A DNA stretch of 64,000 nt from Haloplanus salinarum (lineage in GTDB: Archaea; Halobacteriota; Halobacteria; Halobacteriales; Haloferacaceae): contig NZ_CP101823.1 in the NCBI RefSeq assembly GCF_024498175.1, positions 1,240,001 to 1,304,000 on the forward strand, written 5' to 3'. The notes under the pieces are model-generated. The model was given only the letters and a program-made list of their open reading frames with translations, did not search any database and was not told where the DNA came from. Of this stretch, positions 24,241 to 33,418 are shown piece after piece. Position 1 is the stretch's first letter. Every line of letters starts with the position of its first letter. The translations under genes and the position numbers were made by a program.

Positions 24241-26751
24241 ATGAGCGCTAACACAGCGGATTCATCGAAGGTTCTCAACAGTCTTGCGGACGGTGTGGTT
24301 GTGCGTGACGCAGAGACATGGGCCATAGAACGGGTGAACGATTCTTTCTGTGAAATGGTTGAGTTCGAACGGGAGGAGTTAGTCGGTACCAACGTGCATC
24401 TGATTGATGCCGGACCGCCACTAGGAGAAGACGAGACTCCTGAAGAGTTAATTAAGCAAGCGCGAAACGAGGGAGCAGTCACCTTCGAACGGCGCATGGA
24501 AACACAGACGGGAGAGGTATTGCCCGTTGAGATTCACCTTTCGTGTCTTGCTGATGAAGATAGTCTCGTGGCTACCGTCCGAGAAATCCAAACTCGCAAA
24601 GAGCACCAACAGCGGTTAGACCGCTACAAACAACTCGTGGAACAGGCACCAGAGATGATGATTGGGCTGAAAACAGACGGGGAGCTCTTGTTTGCCAACG
24701 AGTTGTTCCGCCAGAGATTCGACATCGGCGACCAGTCTGTAGCGGGACTCACGGCCGAAAACGTCCTTTCAGCCGAGCAAAACGAAACCTTCCAGCCAGT
24801 ACTCGACAGCGTCTTTGCAGGTGATACTGTCAACCGAACCGTCCAGAGGACAACGCAGGAGGGCGACGACCACTGGTACCACATTCAGTCGTATCCGCTT
24901 GACGAGCCTGGTGAGATGGATGACAGCATCGTCGTGATGATTGACGACATCACTGAGCGAAAACGCCACAAGCAGACAGTTCGGGATCAACAGGCATTCA
25001 TCCAGAGCACCATCGACGCGCTCAACGATGTTTTCTATGTGTTCAACACAGAGGGCACCCTCGTAGAGTACAACGATCGCCTACCCGAAGTGACAGGGTA
25101 CGACCCTGACGAACTCGCTGAAATGCAACCGTGGGAATTTTTCCCTGCTGACGAGCGTCCCCTGATCAAGCACGCTATTGCGAACGTGCTCCACAACGAG
25201 CGTGCGGAACGAACTGAAGGGCACTTTATTACGAAGAGCGACGAAGACATCCCCTACGAGTTCTCCGCCACACCGTATTACGACGGTACTGGCGCGGTTG
25301 CTGGCTTCGTTGGCATTGGCCGGGATATAACCGAGCGCAAAGAACTGGAGATACAGCAGCGTCGGTATCAACAGGCAATCGAGAGTTCCGGTGACCTTCT
25401 TGCCGCACTCGACGACGAAGGGAACTACCTCTTTGCCAACCAGGCTTACTGCGAGTACCACAGGCTCGGGGACGCGCAGGTTCGCGGTCGGTCCGCACGG
25501 CAGGTTATCGGACACGAGCAGTACGAGACTGTCGAGCCCTATCTGGAGGCTGCTCTCGACGGAGAGACGACCCACTACGAGATGAACCGTGTCCACCCCG
25601 ACCGTGGGGAACGAACCATCGACATCAGGTACTATCCGCTTTACGATCAGGACAGCAGAATCCAGGGGGTCGTCGCGGCGATGCGGGACATTACTGAACG
25701 CAAAGAACGCGAACGGGAGCTCACCCGATTCAAAGAGGCAATTGAGCAAACGGGACACGCAGTCTGTTTTACTGATACCGACGGGACGCTCGAATACGTG
25801 AACCCGGCCTTCGAAGACCTAACTGAGTACTCTCGTGATGAAGTCCAAGGTGAAAACCCGAGTATCCTCCAGTCAGGCGAACATGATGACGAGTTCTATC
25901 AAAACATGTGGGAAACGATCACCTCGGGGCAAGTTTGGGAAGGAACCATTATCGATCAGCGTAAGTCGGGAACGCAGTATAGAGCCCACCAGACGATCGC
26001 GCCGGTGACTCACGAGGGCTCCACACTCGGGTTTGTCGCCGTGCAAAACGAGATTACCGACAAGCAGTTGCGCAAAGAACACGTTAGTGTAATGCACCGA
26101 ATCCTACGACATAACTTACGGAACGATCTCAACGTCATATACGGACATGCGGAGCAACTTCAGCAGTCAGTGGAAAAAGACACGCAGCGATCCCACGTCC
26201 GAAAAATCGCCGAGCAGGCAGAAAAACTCGAATCGTTGATTGACAAGATACGGACCGGAAAAGACACACTTGAACAACTCTCTCCCCCCTTCAAAACTGT
26301 CCCTGTAAGCGAACTTTATGACGATGTGATAACCTCCCTTGGTGACGAAGCATCAGAGGCCACAATAATGCTTGAATGCCCGTCCAAAGACCCGGTTTAT
26401 GTGCCAGAGCGACTCAAACCTGCGCTTAGAGAACTTTTCGAAAACGCTCTCAGACACACAGAAAATGCAGCGCCGTCAATCACTTTGGAAGTGAATGTTG
26501 ATACTGAGACAGAACGCGTTTCGCTTACTGTCGCAGATGACGGACAGGGGATTCCGGATGTAGTCTGTAAGACACTCAAACAGGGGCAAGAAACGGATCT
26601 TCAGCATTTGACTGGCGTTGGGTTCTGGCTTGTCAAGTGGATTGTAACAGCGCTCGGCGGAACGCTTGAGATTAAGACCGATGATGTAACCGGGAGTCAA
26701 GTCACGCTGACGACGCCACTTGAGCCATCTCGGACAGTCGAAAATCGGTAG
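24241..26751 (+). CDS. Multi-PAS sensor histidine kinase
   Basis: 836 residues from ATG 24241 (MSANTADSSKVLNSLADGVV); an in-frame ATG at 24217 is the alternative. About five PAS/PAC repeats fill residues 10-600, each ending in a PAC motif such as DDITERKRHKQ, GRDITERKELE and MRDITERKERE. There is no membrane helix, so it is cytoplasmic. The dimerisation and phosphorylation helix is MHRILRHNLRNDLNVIYGHA (His about 625), the haloarchaeal H-box form. The ATPase domain has ENALRHT (N-box), ADDGQGIP (G1) and TGVGFWLVKW (G2). It senses an unknown signal; no receiver gene is adjacent. Confidence 0.9.
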   Translation: MSANTADSSKVLNSLADGVVVRDAETWAIERVNDSFCEMVEFEREELVGTNVHLIDAGPPLGEDETPEELIKQARNEGAVTFERRMETQTGEVLPVEIHLSCLADEDSLVATVREIQTRKEHQQRLDRYKQLVEQAPEMMIGLKTDGELLFANELFRQRFDIGDQSVAGLTAENVLSAEQNETFQPVLDSVFAGDTVNRTVQRTTQEGDDHWYHIQSYPLDEPGEMDDSIVVMIDDITERKRHKQTVRDQQAFIQSTIDALNDVFYVFNTEGTLVEYNDRLPEVTGYDPDELAEMQPWEFFPADERPLIKHAIANVLHNERAERTEGHFITKSDEDIPYEFSATPYYDGTGAVAGFVGIGRDITERKELEIQQRRYQQAIESSGDLLAALDDEGNYLFANQAYCEYHRLGDAQVRGRSARQVIGHEQYETVEPYLEAALDGETTHYEMNRVHPDRGERTIDIRYYPLYDQDSRIQGVVAAMRDITERKERERELTRFKEAIEQTGHAVCFTDTDGTLEYVNPAFEDLTEYSRDEVQGENPSILQSGEHDDEFYQNMWETITSGQVWEGTIIDQRKSGTQYRAHQTIAPVTHEGSTLGFVAVQNEITDKQLRKEHVSVMHRILRHNLRNDLNVIYGHAEQLQQSVEKDTQRSHVRKIAEQAEKLESLIDKIRTGKDTLEQLSPPFKTVPVSELYDDVITSLGDEASEATIMLECPSKDPVYVPERLKPALRELFENALRHTENAAPSITLEVNVDTETERVSLTVADDGQGIPDVVCKTLKQGQETDLQHLTGVGFWLVKWIVTALGGTLEIKTDDVTGSQVTLTTPLEPSRTVENR

Positions 26752-26866
26752 ACTGCTACGCTTTCCTTAGGGTCCGGTTAGCTAAAAGTTCTCACGACGC
26801 AGATTTCAGCTACAAACTTCCCCAGATCTCCAAGCAATCTTGTAGTAGTCGGGCGTAGGGGTGAGT

Positions 26867-27856
26867 ATGGCTGCGGGTGTGACTTGGGAGAACCTCCGTG
26901 AGGAGTGTGACGCGCTTGACGATGAGGCGACGCTCCTGACACCGCTTTCAGGCACGCAATTCACTATCACGAGCGTCCAGAATCCGCGTATCGTTATTCG
27001 ATTCCACGACAGTGGCGACAGTCAACCACTCCAGCGCGAGCAGTTCGAAACGTTGATCGATCGTGTTGAGGATGCTGCGGACGGCTTCGACCTGGACCGG
27101 CTCCCACCGGATGCAGACCCCTATGCGGCTGTACTGACGCTTCATCCCCGATTTGAAATCGACGAACAGGATGGCGTGATTCATGCCACCGATGCGCCGA
27201 CCGGCTCTCAACGTGTCCGTGCTAGCGACGAGAGTCCCACTACGGACGAGCGGGCGGAACCTGACCAGCCAGTCTATGCGGACCTACTGTTGCTCATCGA
27301 TGCGATGGAACGTCACGACGTCGATGACCTCGACGCATTGGAGACGCCCGCACTGGTCAACCTCTACACGCTGTTATCCGATGTCCAGCGCGGCACGGAT
27401 GATCTGCGCAAAGAGGTGGCCGACCTCTTACTTGATCGCGTCCACCACGACCAGTCGGTTCACGCGCAGTTCGGTTCTGTTCAGCGGACAAGTCGGGAAT
27501 ACCGCTCGCTCAAAGATGACGAGGAGGTGCTCGCCACGCTGGAAGATGCAGGTATCGACCGCGAGCGCGTGACGACCGTCGATAGCAGTAAAGTCGATGA
27601 AGCGCTGGAGGTGACCGAACTCGCACCTGACGATGTCTACGAGATTGACGAGCGTGAGTACGTCCGGAAATCGGAGGTAGATGAAGAACGCAAGGAAACG
27701 CGACTCCAGGGTCTGAAAGATCAACTCGCTTCAGCAGACGATCCCGAAGCTGACGAACTGCGTGATGAAATTGAAGCGCTTGAAGACCGCATCGAGGAAC
27801 TCACCGAGTTTTCCTCCGGCCAGAAATTCCACACACCCTCGGGGAGCGACACATAA
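26867..27856 (+). CDS. Haloarchaeal conserved protein with coiled-coil tail
   Basis: About 329 residues from ATG 26867 (MAAGVTWENLREECD); a GTG at 26861 is possible. Residues 1-105 look like a compact alpha/beta domain (TPLSGTQFTITSVQNPRIVI), 140-200 a helical domain (LLLLIDAMERHDVDDLDALE), and 260-320 a charged coiled coil (DEERKETRLQGLKDQLAS). Very acidic. I do not recognise a function. It follows the sensor kinase on the same strand but 115 bp away, so co-transcription is possible but not shown. Confidence 0.6.
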   Translation: MAAGVTWENLREECDALDDEATLLTPLSGTQFTITSVQNPRIVIRFHDSGDSQPLQREQFETLIDRVEDAADGFDLDRLPPDADPYAAVLTLHPRFEIDEQDGVIHATDAPTGSQRVRASDESPTTDERAEPDQPVYADLLLLIDAMERHDVDDLDALETPALVNLYTLLSDVQRGTDDLRKEVADLLLDRVHHDQSVHAQFGSVQRTSREYRSLKDDEEVLATLEDAGIDRERVTTVDSSKVDEALEVTELAPDDVYEIDEREYVRKSEVDEERKETRLQGLKDQLASADDPEADELRDEIEALEDRIEELTEFSSGQKFHTPSGSDT

Positions 27857-28360
27857 CTCTCAGTACTCGGGGACCCACATCTGACAAGCGTCCATGGGAA
27901 AGAATCTACAGCGAATCTAGTAGACTCTAAAGCGTGTCATCAACGGTTCGCATACCCTCATTCCTAGAGGAGCGAATCGTTCGATACAGGAGACTCACTT
28001 ATCACTCGAAATCACGTCATTTGGGGGTCCGACGTAGGATTCCGATACCAATCGCCTCCGCGATCACATACGCGATAAGAAGGAGGGCTGACCGACCACG
28101 CACGAGTATGAGAAACAGGAAAACGAACAGCCCGACACCACTACCGAGACCGAAGTTATTGATTCTGGTGGTCGTGGCTGCTGTCTGGCCGGTTACGATC
28201 CGAGTCACCACAAAAAGTCCAGCTAGATACACCGTGGTCAGGAGAACCAGAACGAGTAGGAACGATGCCGAAAACGGTGGCGATTGCATCGACGTATAAA
28301 TAATCGACCAGCCGAGTAAACTCAACACGAGCGGCGCGATACTCCTGTATGCTTCTTCGA

Positions 28361-29425
28361 GGGTGTCATAGAACAGTTACCACACCAAAGAGCAGGGTGA
28401 ACGCTGAGGTGGAATGAGTTCAGCGACCCTGCAAGATGATCCTTCGGTAGAGACGTTCTTCAATGTCGCGGAGACCGAGACGTTAGCGTTGTTTGAGCAT
28501 CTCTCCTTTGGGTTTCTCGAAGAGTTCGACGTGTTCGCCCCGGCGGAGACGGGGCGAACACGAGAGCACGAGCCACCAGAGTTGATGCGTGGTTTCCTCC
28601 ATTGCTACTACCACGATATCTACGGCATCCGTCCGGTTGAACGAGAGCTTCGGAACACGGTTGTCTGGCTAAGCTGTGGGTTCGATCGACCGCCGTCCAG
28701 AGACGCGGTCGATCGCTTCCTCACCGACCTCGAACACGTCGTTGACGAGGTGTTCAACCACCTCGTCGAGCAGGCCGCTCGGCGCGGCCTGCTCGACTTG
28801 ACCTACTGCATTGATTCGACAGACGTGAGAGCGATGCCCGCCGATCCAGACGCGTCGAAATGCTACGATCCCACGGCTGAAGAGTACTACTACGGCTACG
28901 GTTGTACGGTCGTCTCGACCGGACAAAAGATCCCGATTGCAGCCGAGTTCACCGAGAGCAAGCAAGCACCAGAAGAGACGGCGATGCGCGTCACATGTGA
29001 CGCGCTCGCCGTCGCCAAGCCCATCTGGATGGTCGGTGACAGCGCCTACGACACGCTCGACTGGCACGACCACCTGCTGGCCGCAGGGGTCGTGCCAGTC
29101 GCTCCGTACAACGCGCGAAATACCGACGACCCGAAAGACATCGAGTACAGGGTCGAAGACCGCATCGAACAACACAGCGAGGACGTTCAGCTGAAGCAGT
29201 CCACGCTGGATGAGACGTACAACCGCCGTACTGGAGTCGAACGAACCAACGAATCAGTGAAGGACTGCGGCCTCGGGCGAACGCACGCCCGAGGCCGCGT
29301 CCACGCACGAGCGCAGGTGTTTCTTGCTCTGTGCCTTCGCCTCGTCGTCGCTATCACCAACTACGAACGTGGAGACAATCCGGGAAGTACGATCATCACG
29401 GTGTGACAAGAGTTCTATGACACCC
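28361..29425 (+). mobile_element. Insertion sequence with 14-bp inverted ends and TCGA duplication
   Basis: 1065 bp. The ends GGGTGTCATAGAAC (left) and GTTCTATGACACCC (right) are perfect inverted repeats, and TCGA flanks both sides (28357-28360 and 29426-29429) as a target duplication. One transposase gene fills it. Complete and probably active. A lone copy of its right tip sits at 23631. Confidence 0.88.
28414..29406 (+). CDS. DDE transposase (IS4/IS5-type)
   Basis: 330 residues. Catalytic acids are likely in YCIDSTDVRAMP (first D, about 132), MVGDSAYDTLDWH (second D, about 209) and RTGVERTNESVKDCGL (E, about 279). HTH-like N-terminus SVETFFNVAETETLALFEHL. The gene ends 19 bp before the right inverted repeat. 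Intact. Confidence 0.85.
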   Translation: MSSATLQDDPSVETFFNVAETETLALFEHLSFGFLEEFDVFAPAETGRTREHEPPELMRGFLHCYYHDIYGIRPVERELRNTVVWLSCGFDRPPSRDAVDRFLTDLEHVVDEVFNHLVEQAARRGLLDLTYCIDSTDVRAMPADPDASKCYDPTAEEYYYGYGCTVVSTGQKIPIAAEFTESKQAPEETAMRVTCDALAVAKPIWMVGDSAYDTLDWHDHLLAAGVVPVAPYNARNTDDPKDIEYRVEDRIEQHSEDVQLKQSTLDETYNRRTGVERTNESVKDCGLGRTHARGRVHARAQVFLALCLRLVVAITNYERGDNPGSTIITV

Positions 29426-29601
29426 TCGACTACAACCTCTGCATCGGTCACTCGGATACCTATCAGCTACTGAATAAAATGATCCGCCGAGTGACGAAAA
29501 GACAGCGTGAGTCTTGTACTGAGTCCCTCTCGGATTGGGTCAAACCGGATCGGTCAGTTCAAGTGCTGTACTAGCTGGATCACAACCAGTCTGACAGGTC
29601 G

Positions 29602-30459
29602 TTAGTCAGCAGTCCCCTCCTGATCCGGTTCATATTCTTTGAGTTGACCGGGAACCGCAGGAAGAGTTCCATCCCGTCTAAACGTCTGTGACCCAGCATA
29701 CAGCGCAATGATCGACGCACAGAGCAGGTAGAATACGGTGTCTCCTGACATGATGTCAAACACGGCGGGCACGTCTCCGGCAGCGTCCCCGATACGGGGC
29801 ATATTGTGCGAAGCGTGCGCGATCATCACGACTGGCAACGCTCCATCAGTGTTGTTGTACAGCCATCCAAGGATGACTGATATCGCTACTAGATTCACCA
29901 TGTACTCCCAGAAAACGGTGAAGTCGCCGGTTCCAGTGAGTATCATTGGGACGTGCCAAAGGCCCCAGACGACGCCAATCGCCAGACTCGCGTGGAGCGC
30001 ACTGAATCGCCGCTGGAGACGGGGTTGCAGGAAGCCACGCCAGCCCAACTCCTCTAATGCACCAGCCAGAAACAGTGTGACACCGAACGTGATGATGTAA
30101 TCACTGATCCGAGCGTAGGGAACCGCCACGTCGCTGCCGAGGAGCACCGCAACTATCGTCTCGGCTTCGGTTCCGAGCATCATGATAGCGATACCGATGA
30201 GATACCAGTGAATGCCAGCCCGCAGGTTGCGAAGTTGTCCAAGCCAGTCTCGAACGCTTTCGTCGAGCAGCCAGACCGTCACCCCCGCAGTAATCATCGG
30301 AGCCCACGCATAGACCATCACTCCCAGTGTCGGAATAGTAGTTCCAAACATAGAATAGAGGCCCGCGAAGACGAGTCCCGAATAGAGTGTAAGTACGGTT
30401 AGGAATGTTCCAATCGGCCAGTGGGATGCTCTGCGTCGGAGGCTGTCAACGATATTCAT
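29602..30459 (-). CDS. CPBP-family intramembrane metalloprotease, second copy
   Basis: 285 residues from ATG 30459 (MNIVDSLRRRASHWP); GTG 30468 is an alternative. Eight or so helices with the family blocks GALEELGWRGFLQPRLQRR (about 145), VVWGLWHVPMIL (about 175) and MIAHASHNMPR (about 230). The metal-binding Glu-Glu and His residues are all present. It shares the block order of the copy at 6035-6922 but little else, so it is an old paralogue. Role unknown. Confidence 0.82.
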   Translation of the reverse strand: MNIVDSLRRRASHWPIGTFLTVLTLYSGLVFAGLYSMFGTTIPTLGVMVYAWAPMITAGVTVWLLDESVRDWLGQLRNLRAGIHWYLIGIAIMMLGTEAETIVAVLLGSDVAVPYARISDYIITFGVTLFLAGALEELGWRGFLQPRLQRRFSALHASLAIGVVWGLWHVPMILTGTGDFTVFWEYMVNLVAISVILGWLYNNTDGALPVVMIAHASHNMPRIGDAAGDVPAVFDIMSGDTVFYLLCASIIALYAGSQTFRRDGTLPAVPGQLKEYEPDQEGTAD

Positions 30460-30468
30460 TTTTCTCAC

Positions 30469-30840
30469 TCAATACACTCTGTCGGACGGCCAAGCGTTGG
30501 AAGCGAACATTTCTGAGCTGTCACTTGATATGTGTCTTTCATAAGCGGGCTAATTGATGATGAGTAATAAATGCGAAGTAGGCGTTTCACTTTCTGAAAC
30601 ACGATATATCACAGACCCTAACGAGAGGTTCCCACAGCGCATATATCGTGTGTATGTTTATTTTGTCGGCTAATGCAGATCCAATTTTAGAGAAATTATA
30701 CAGTTCTCATACTGCATCCACGCTCTGTATCTCGCAGCATCCACCTGACAACTTCTGTATAGGTGATACCGGCGTCCGCAAAATGAAGGGCACATATTCA
30801 GCGGATACTGACGATGAGTTGGCAGAGGAACTCATACTGT
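30469..30840. other. Intergenic region, nothing recognised
   Basis: AT-rich 5' region of the CPBP gene, with no recognisable feature. A plus-strand open frame at 30648-30908 has poor protein character and runs through the hairpin that follows. Confidence 0.4.
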
Positions 30841-30908
30841 TTATTGTAAGTCGTTACCGGTGGTTCGCCGGACCACGCTGGCGAACCACCGGTAAACAGT
30901 TACAATAA
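30841..30908. repeat. Long imperfect hairpin
   Basis: Arms of 29 bases, TTATTGTAA.. ..TTACCGGTGGTTCGCC and its complement, match except for a 4-base block, around a 10-base centre GGACCACGCT. It lies 50 bp downstream of the PIN gene stop. Too long for an ordinary archaeal terminator; possible MITE, attachment-like site or structured RNA. Confidence 0.65.
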
Positions 30909-30957
30909 TCCGTATCAGGCGGAACGGATTCGACGTGTGAACTGATCCACTATTCCG

Positions 30958-31374
30958 TCAGCGTGTGTCGAACGAGTCGATCACGTCACTCGTCGAGTAC
31001 CGCTCGACTACGTCCTGTTCGTCGAAGTCGGAATCGTCACTCCAGATGGCCGCACCACTGGCGATCGCACAAGCTAGGTAGAGCACGTCGCTGGGGTCGA
31101 TGTCGCCGATCGCTGCGTTCGCCTCCTCAATAGCCGGATGGAACTCGTCGACGGGAACGACCTCGATGTACTGGAACAGGAGGTCGACGAACTGCGCTAC
31201 TCGGTTCGGGTCCATCCCTGATTTCTCCGCGATCAACTCCTCGTAGTTCTCGATTTCGTCGTGGACGAACGCGGGAGTCAGGAGGTCCGGGTCTAGCGTG
31301 ACGATGAGTTCCCACGTTTTCGAATCGGCGACGAGCGCGGAGATGACGACGTTGGCATCGACGACCAGCTTCAT
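30958..31374 (-). CDS. PIN-domain toxin (VapC-like)
   Basis: 138 residues. KLVVDANVVISALVADS carries the first PIN acid (D6), HDEIENYEELI holds a second, DIDPSDVLYLACAIASGAAI the third and WSDDSDFDE the fourth; this is the complete Mg2+ site of a PIN ribonuclease. The upstream gene, 9 bp away on the same strand, is a broken antitoxin-like gene. Known VapC proteins cleave tRNA or rRNA when freed from the antitoxin. A ~250-bp repeat starts 55 bp upstream of the antitoxin. Confidence 0.82.
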   Translation of the reverse strand: MKLVVDANVVISALVADSKTWELIVTLDPDLLTPAFVHDEIENYEELIAEKSGMDPNRVAQFVDLLFQYIEVVPVDEFHPAIEEANAAIGDIDPSDVLYLACAIASGAAIWSDDSDFDEQDVVERYSTSDVIDSFDTR

Positions 31375-31383
31375 TCGTCGGCT

Positions 31384-31613
31384 CTACGTCGGTTCCTCGT
31401 CAACACGCTTCCGCCCGCTCTCGTTGATTTTGTCGGCGATATCCCGAACGTCGCTCTCGGTGAGGTCGCTTTCGCTGGTAAGTTCGTCCATCACTTCGAG
31501 CGCGTCGATCTTTTTTCGATAGCCTGCCGCGTGACCTCGCTCCAGTTGATCTCCGGATGCTTCTCCATTCGCTCTTTGAGGTTGTCGTCGACATTGACCG
31601 TGATCGAAGGCAT
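31384..31613 (-). pseudogene. VapB-like antitoxin with a frameshift in an A-run
   Basis: From ATG 31613 the frame reads MPSITVNVDDNLKERMEKHP, EINWSEVTRQAIEKR, a ribbon-helix-helix antitoxin N-terminus, but stops at 31491. With one extra A in the six-A run near 31515 it would continue as KIDALEVMDELTSESDLTE and so on through RVDEEPT to a stop at 31384, giving about 76 residues that reach the toxin gene. A 1-base loss, a sequencing error or programmed slippage are all possible. Confidence 0.7.
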
Positions 31614-31667
31614 ACAGGATACTATGAAATCACAGAATACTGTGTCTTTTGATGTGTCCAGCAACCC

Positions 31668-31920
31668 TCGATTTCGACCGTTTCAGGCCCAGCAAGGGAA
31701 ATCGTTCAGCGACCGAACGAGCGCCTGCAGCGCCCATCGCCGATTTCTCGGTCGTAATCGCACGACAACGACGGGGCAATCGTCGATGTCATCGGCTCTG
31801 AACGCACTGCCGTTGATTTCGTTCAGCTACTGAACGATTCCGACCGATGGCGGTTTCATCCCGTGGTTCGCTACATCTATACCGCGATCAAATGGATCTA
31901 ATCATTGGGCCATTGAACGT
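31668..31920 (+). repeat. PIN-associated repeat, copy A
   Basis: About 250 bp similar to copies B (58509) and C (60091) in the same orientation, from TCGATTTCGACCGTTTCAGG to CTAATCATTGGG. The core GCGCCTGCAGCGCCCATCGCC is identical in all three. It contains two palindromes, at 31703-31719 and 31820-31836. It lies between gdhA and the PIN module. Confidence 0.8.
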
Positions 31921-31978
31921 GATTCCTACCCGATCGCAGGAAAGTGGGTCTACGCCGACCGGCTCCGACACACGGTGA

Positions 31979-33274
31979 TCAGTCCGATCGTTCGACGTCG
32001 GCCCTCGCGACGTTGCCCCGGTACGCCTCTGCCTGTAACACGCTCTCGACGGCGCGCGTGTACGCCGCTTCTCGCCAGGTGCGTGTCGTCTCGGACGCCA
32101 CTTTGATCTCTCGAAGGTCGGCGAATGCTTCTCGGAGCTGTGTCGCCAACTTCTCACGCACCCGCTCTTCCGTCCAGTACTCGTTCGTCGTGTTCTGCAC
32201 CCACTCGAAGTACGACGCCGTGACCCCGCCGGCGTTGGCGAGGATATCCGGGATCACCGGAATCCCCCGCTCGGTGAGGTGTTCATCCGCCCGCGACGTC
32301 GTCGGGCCGTTGGCCATCTCCAGCACTGCGTCCGCCTGCACCTCCGCCATGTTGGCCTCGGTGATCTGATTCTCGATGGCGGCCGGAATCAGCACGTCGA
32401 CGTCGAGTGTCAACAGGTCGGCGTTGGTAATCTCCGCCGCACCGAACTCGAATAGGTCGTCGCTCGACTCGTACGCATCGAACAGCGCCGGCATGTCGAT
32501 GCCGCTCGAATCGTGGATTCCGCCGTCGACGTTGCTGACCGCAACGACATCGTATCCGCGCTCGTGAAGGAACTTCGCGAGGTAGGAGCCGACGTTTCCG
32601 AACCCCTGAACCGCGACGGTCGTTCTCTCCCGTGTCATCTCCACCTCGTCCACGAACTCGTCGAGGATCACTGCCCCACCGAGGGAGGTCGCGTATTCGC
32701 GGCCCTCGCTCCCGCCGAGTTCGACCGGTTTCCCTGTGATCACGCCCGGTGCCTGCCCCCCGGTGATCGACTCGTATTCGTCCCGCATCCACGCCATGAT
32801 CCGGCCGTCGGTGTTCACGTCGGGCGCGGGGATGTCCGTCTCCGGGCCGATGTTCCGGTGGTACTCGTTGATGTAGGCTCGCGAAAGGCGCTCCAGTTCG
32901 CCCTCCGAGAGCCGCGACGGGTCGACCTGTATCCCCCCTTTGGCGCCGCCGAACGGGATGTTGGCGACGGCACACTTCAGCGACATCAGGAAGGCCAGTT
33001 CGTCGACTTCGTCGGCGTTCACCGACGGGTGGTACCGAATCCCACCTTTCGTCGGTCCACGGGCGGTGTTGTACTGGATCCGGAAGGAGGGGAACACCTC
33101 CACGCTCCCGTCGTCCATCCGTATCGGGATGTTCACGTTGATACGACGTTTGGGCTGTCGGAGGAGGTCCAGTTCCCGATCGGCGAGCCGTCCGACTTTC
33201 GATACACGATCCAGTTCGGTCGTACACACGTCACAGAGCGTTTCCGTCCCAGTGGGTCCGAGGTCAGTATCCAT
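31979..33274 (-). CDS. gdhA: Glutamate dehydrogenase (Glu/Leu/Phe/Val family)
   Basis: 431 residues. The catalytic lysine lies in FGGAKGGI (about 110), the substrate-binding lysine in KCAVANIPFGG, the conserved Asp in DIPAPDVNTD, and the dinucleotide fold is VAVQGFGNVGSYLAKFL (about 225). It converts glutamate to 2-oxoglutarate and ammonia with NAD(P)+ in the cytoplasm, linking nitrogen assimilation and energy metabolism. Full length for the family. Coenzyme preference cannot be decided by eye. Single gene with its own promoter region divergent from nothing; USP follows 144 bp upstream on the same strand. Confidence 0.92.
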   Translation of the reverse strand: MDTDLGPTGTETLCDVCTTELDRVSKVGRLADRELDLLRQPKRRINVNIPIRMDDGSVEVFPSFRIQYNTARGPTKGGIRYHPSVNADEVDELAFLMSLKCAVANIPFGGAKGGIQVDPSRLSEGELERLSRAYINEYHRNIGPETDIPAPDVNTDGRIMAWMRDEYESITGGQAPGVITGKPVELGGSEGREYATSLGGAVILDEFVDEVEMTRERTTVAVQGFGNVGSYLAKFLHERGYDVVAVSNVDGGIHDSSGIDMPALFDAYESSDDLFEFGAAEITNADLLTLDVDVLIPAAIENQITEANMAEVQADAVLEMANGPTTSRADEHLTERGIPVIPDILANAGGVTASYFEWVQNTTNEYWTEERVREKLATQLREAFADLREIKVASETTRTWREAAYTRAVESVLQAEAYRGNVARADVERSD

Positions 33275-33418
33275 CGACTGTCACCGATCGTTCGTTCACT
33301 GAAACACGACAAATAGTCCCGGCGAGTGTGCAACGCAGTTCACACGGCACGTGCTATGATCCCGGACCGAGACTACAACGAGGTCACACACCGCACAGCT
33401 CTCTGCGGCGAATTCGGA

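Larger units (their letters stand above)
28017..29451 (-). pseudogene. Small membrane-protein gene interrupted by an IS
   Basis: The 3' part (28017-28360) encodes EEAYRSIAPLVLSLLGWSII followed by three helices. The 5' part (29426-29451) encodes MTDAEVVV. Removing the IS and one copy of the duplicated TCGA joins them in frame from a GTG at 29451 to give about 124 residues with no stop. The joined N-terminal helix (REELLRSI-like EEAYRSI, then LSLLGW) matches the paralogues at 2794 and 3715. The gene is inactivated here by the insertion. Confidence 0.65.

Noticed and set aside
30648-30908. 86-codon plus-strand frame before the PIN module
   Set aside because: Runs through the long hairpin and lacks acidic, protein-like composition.
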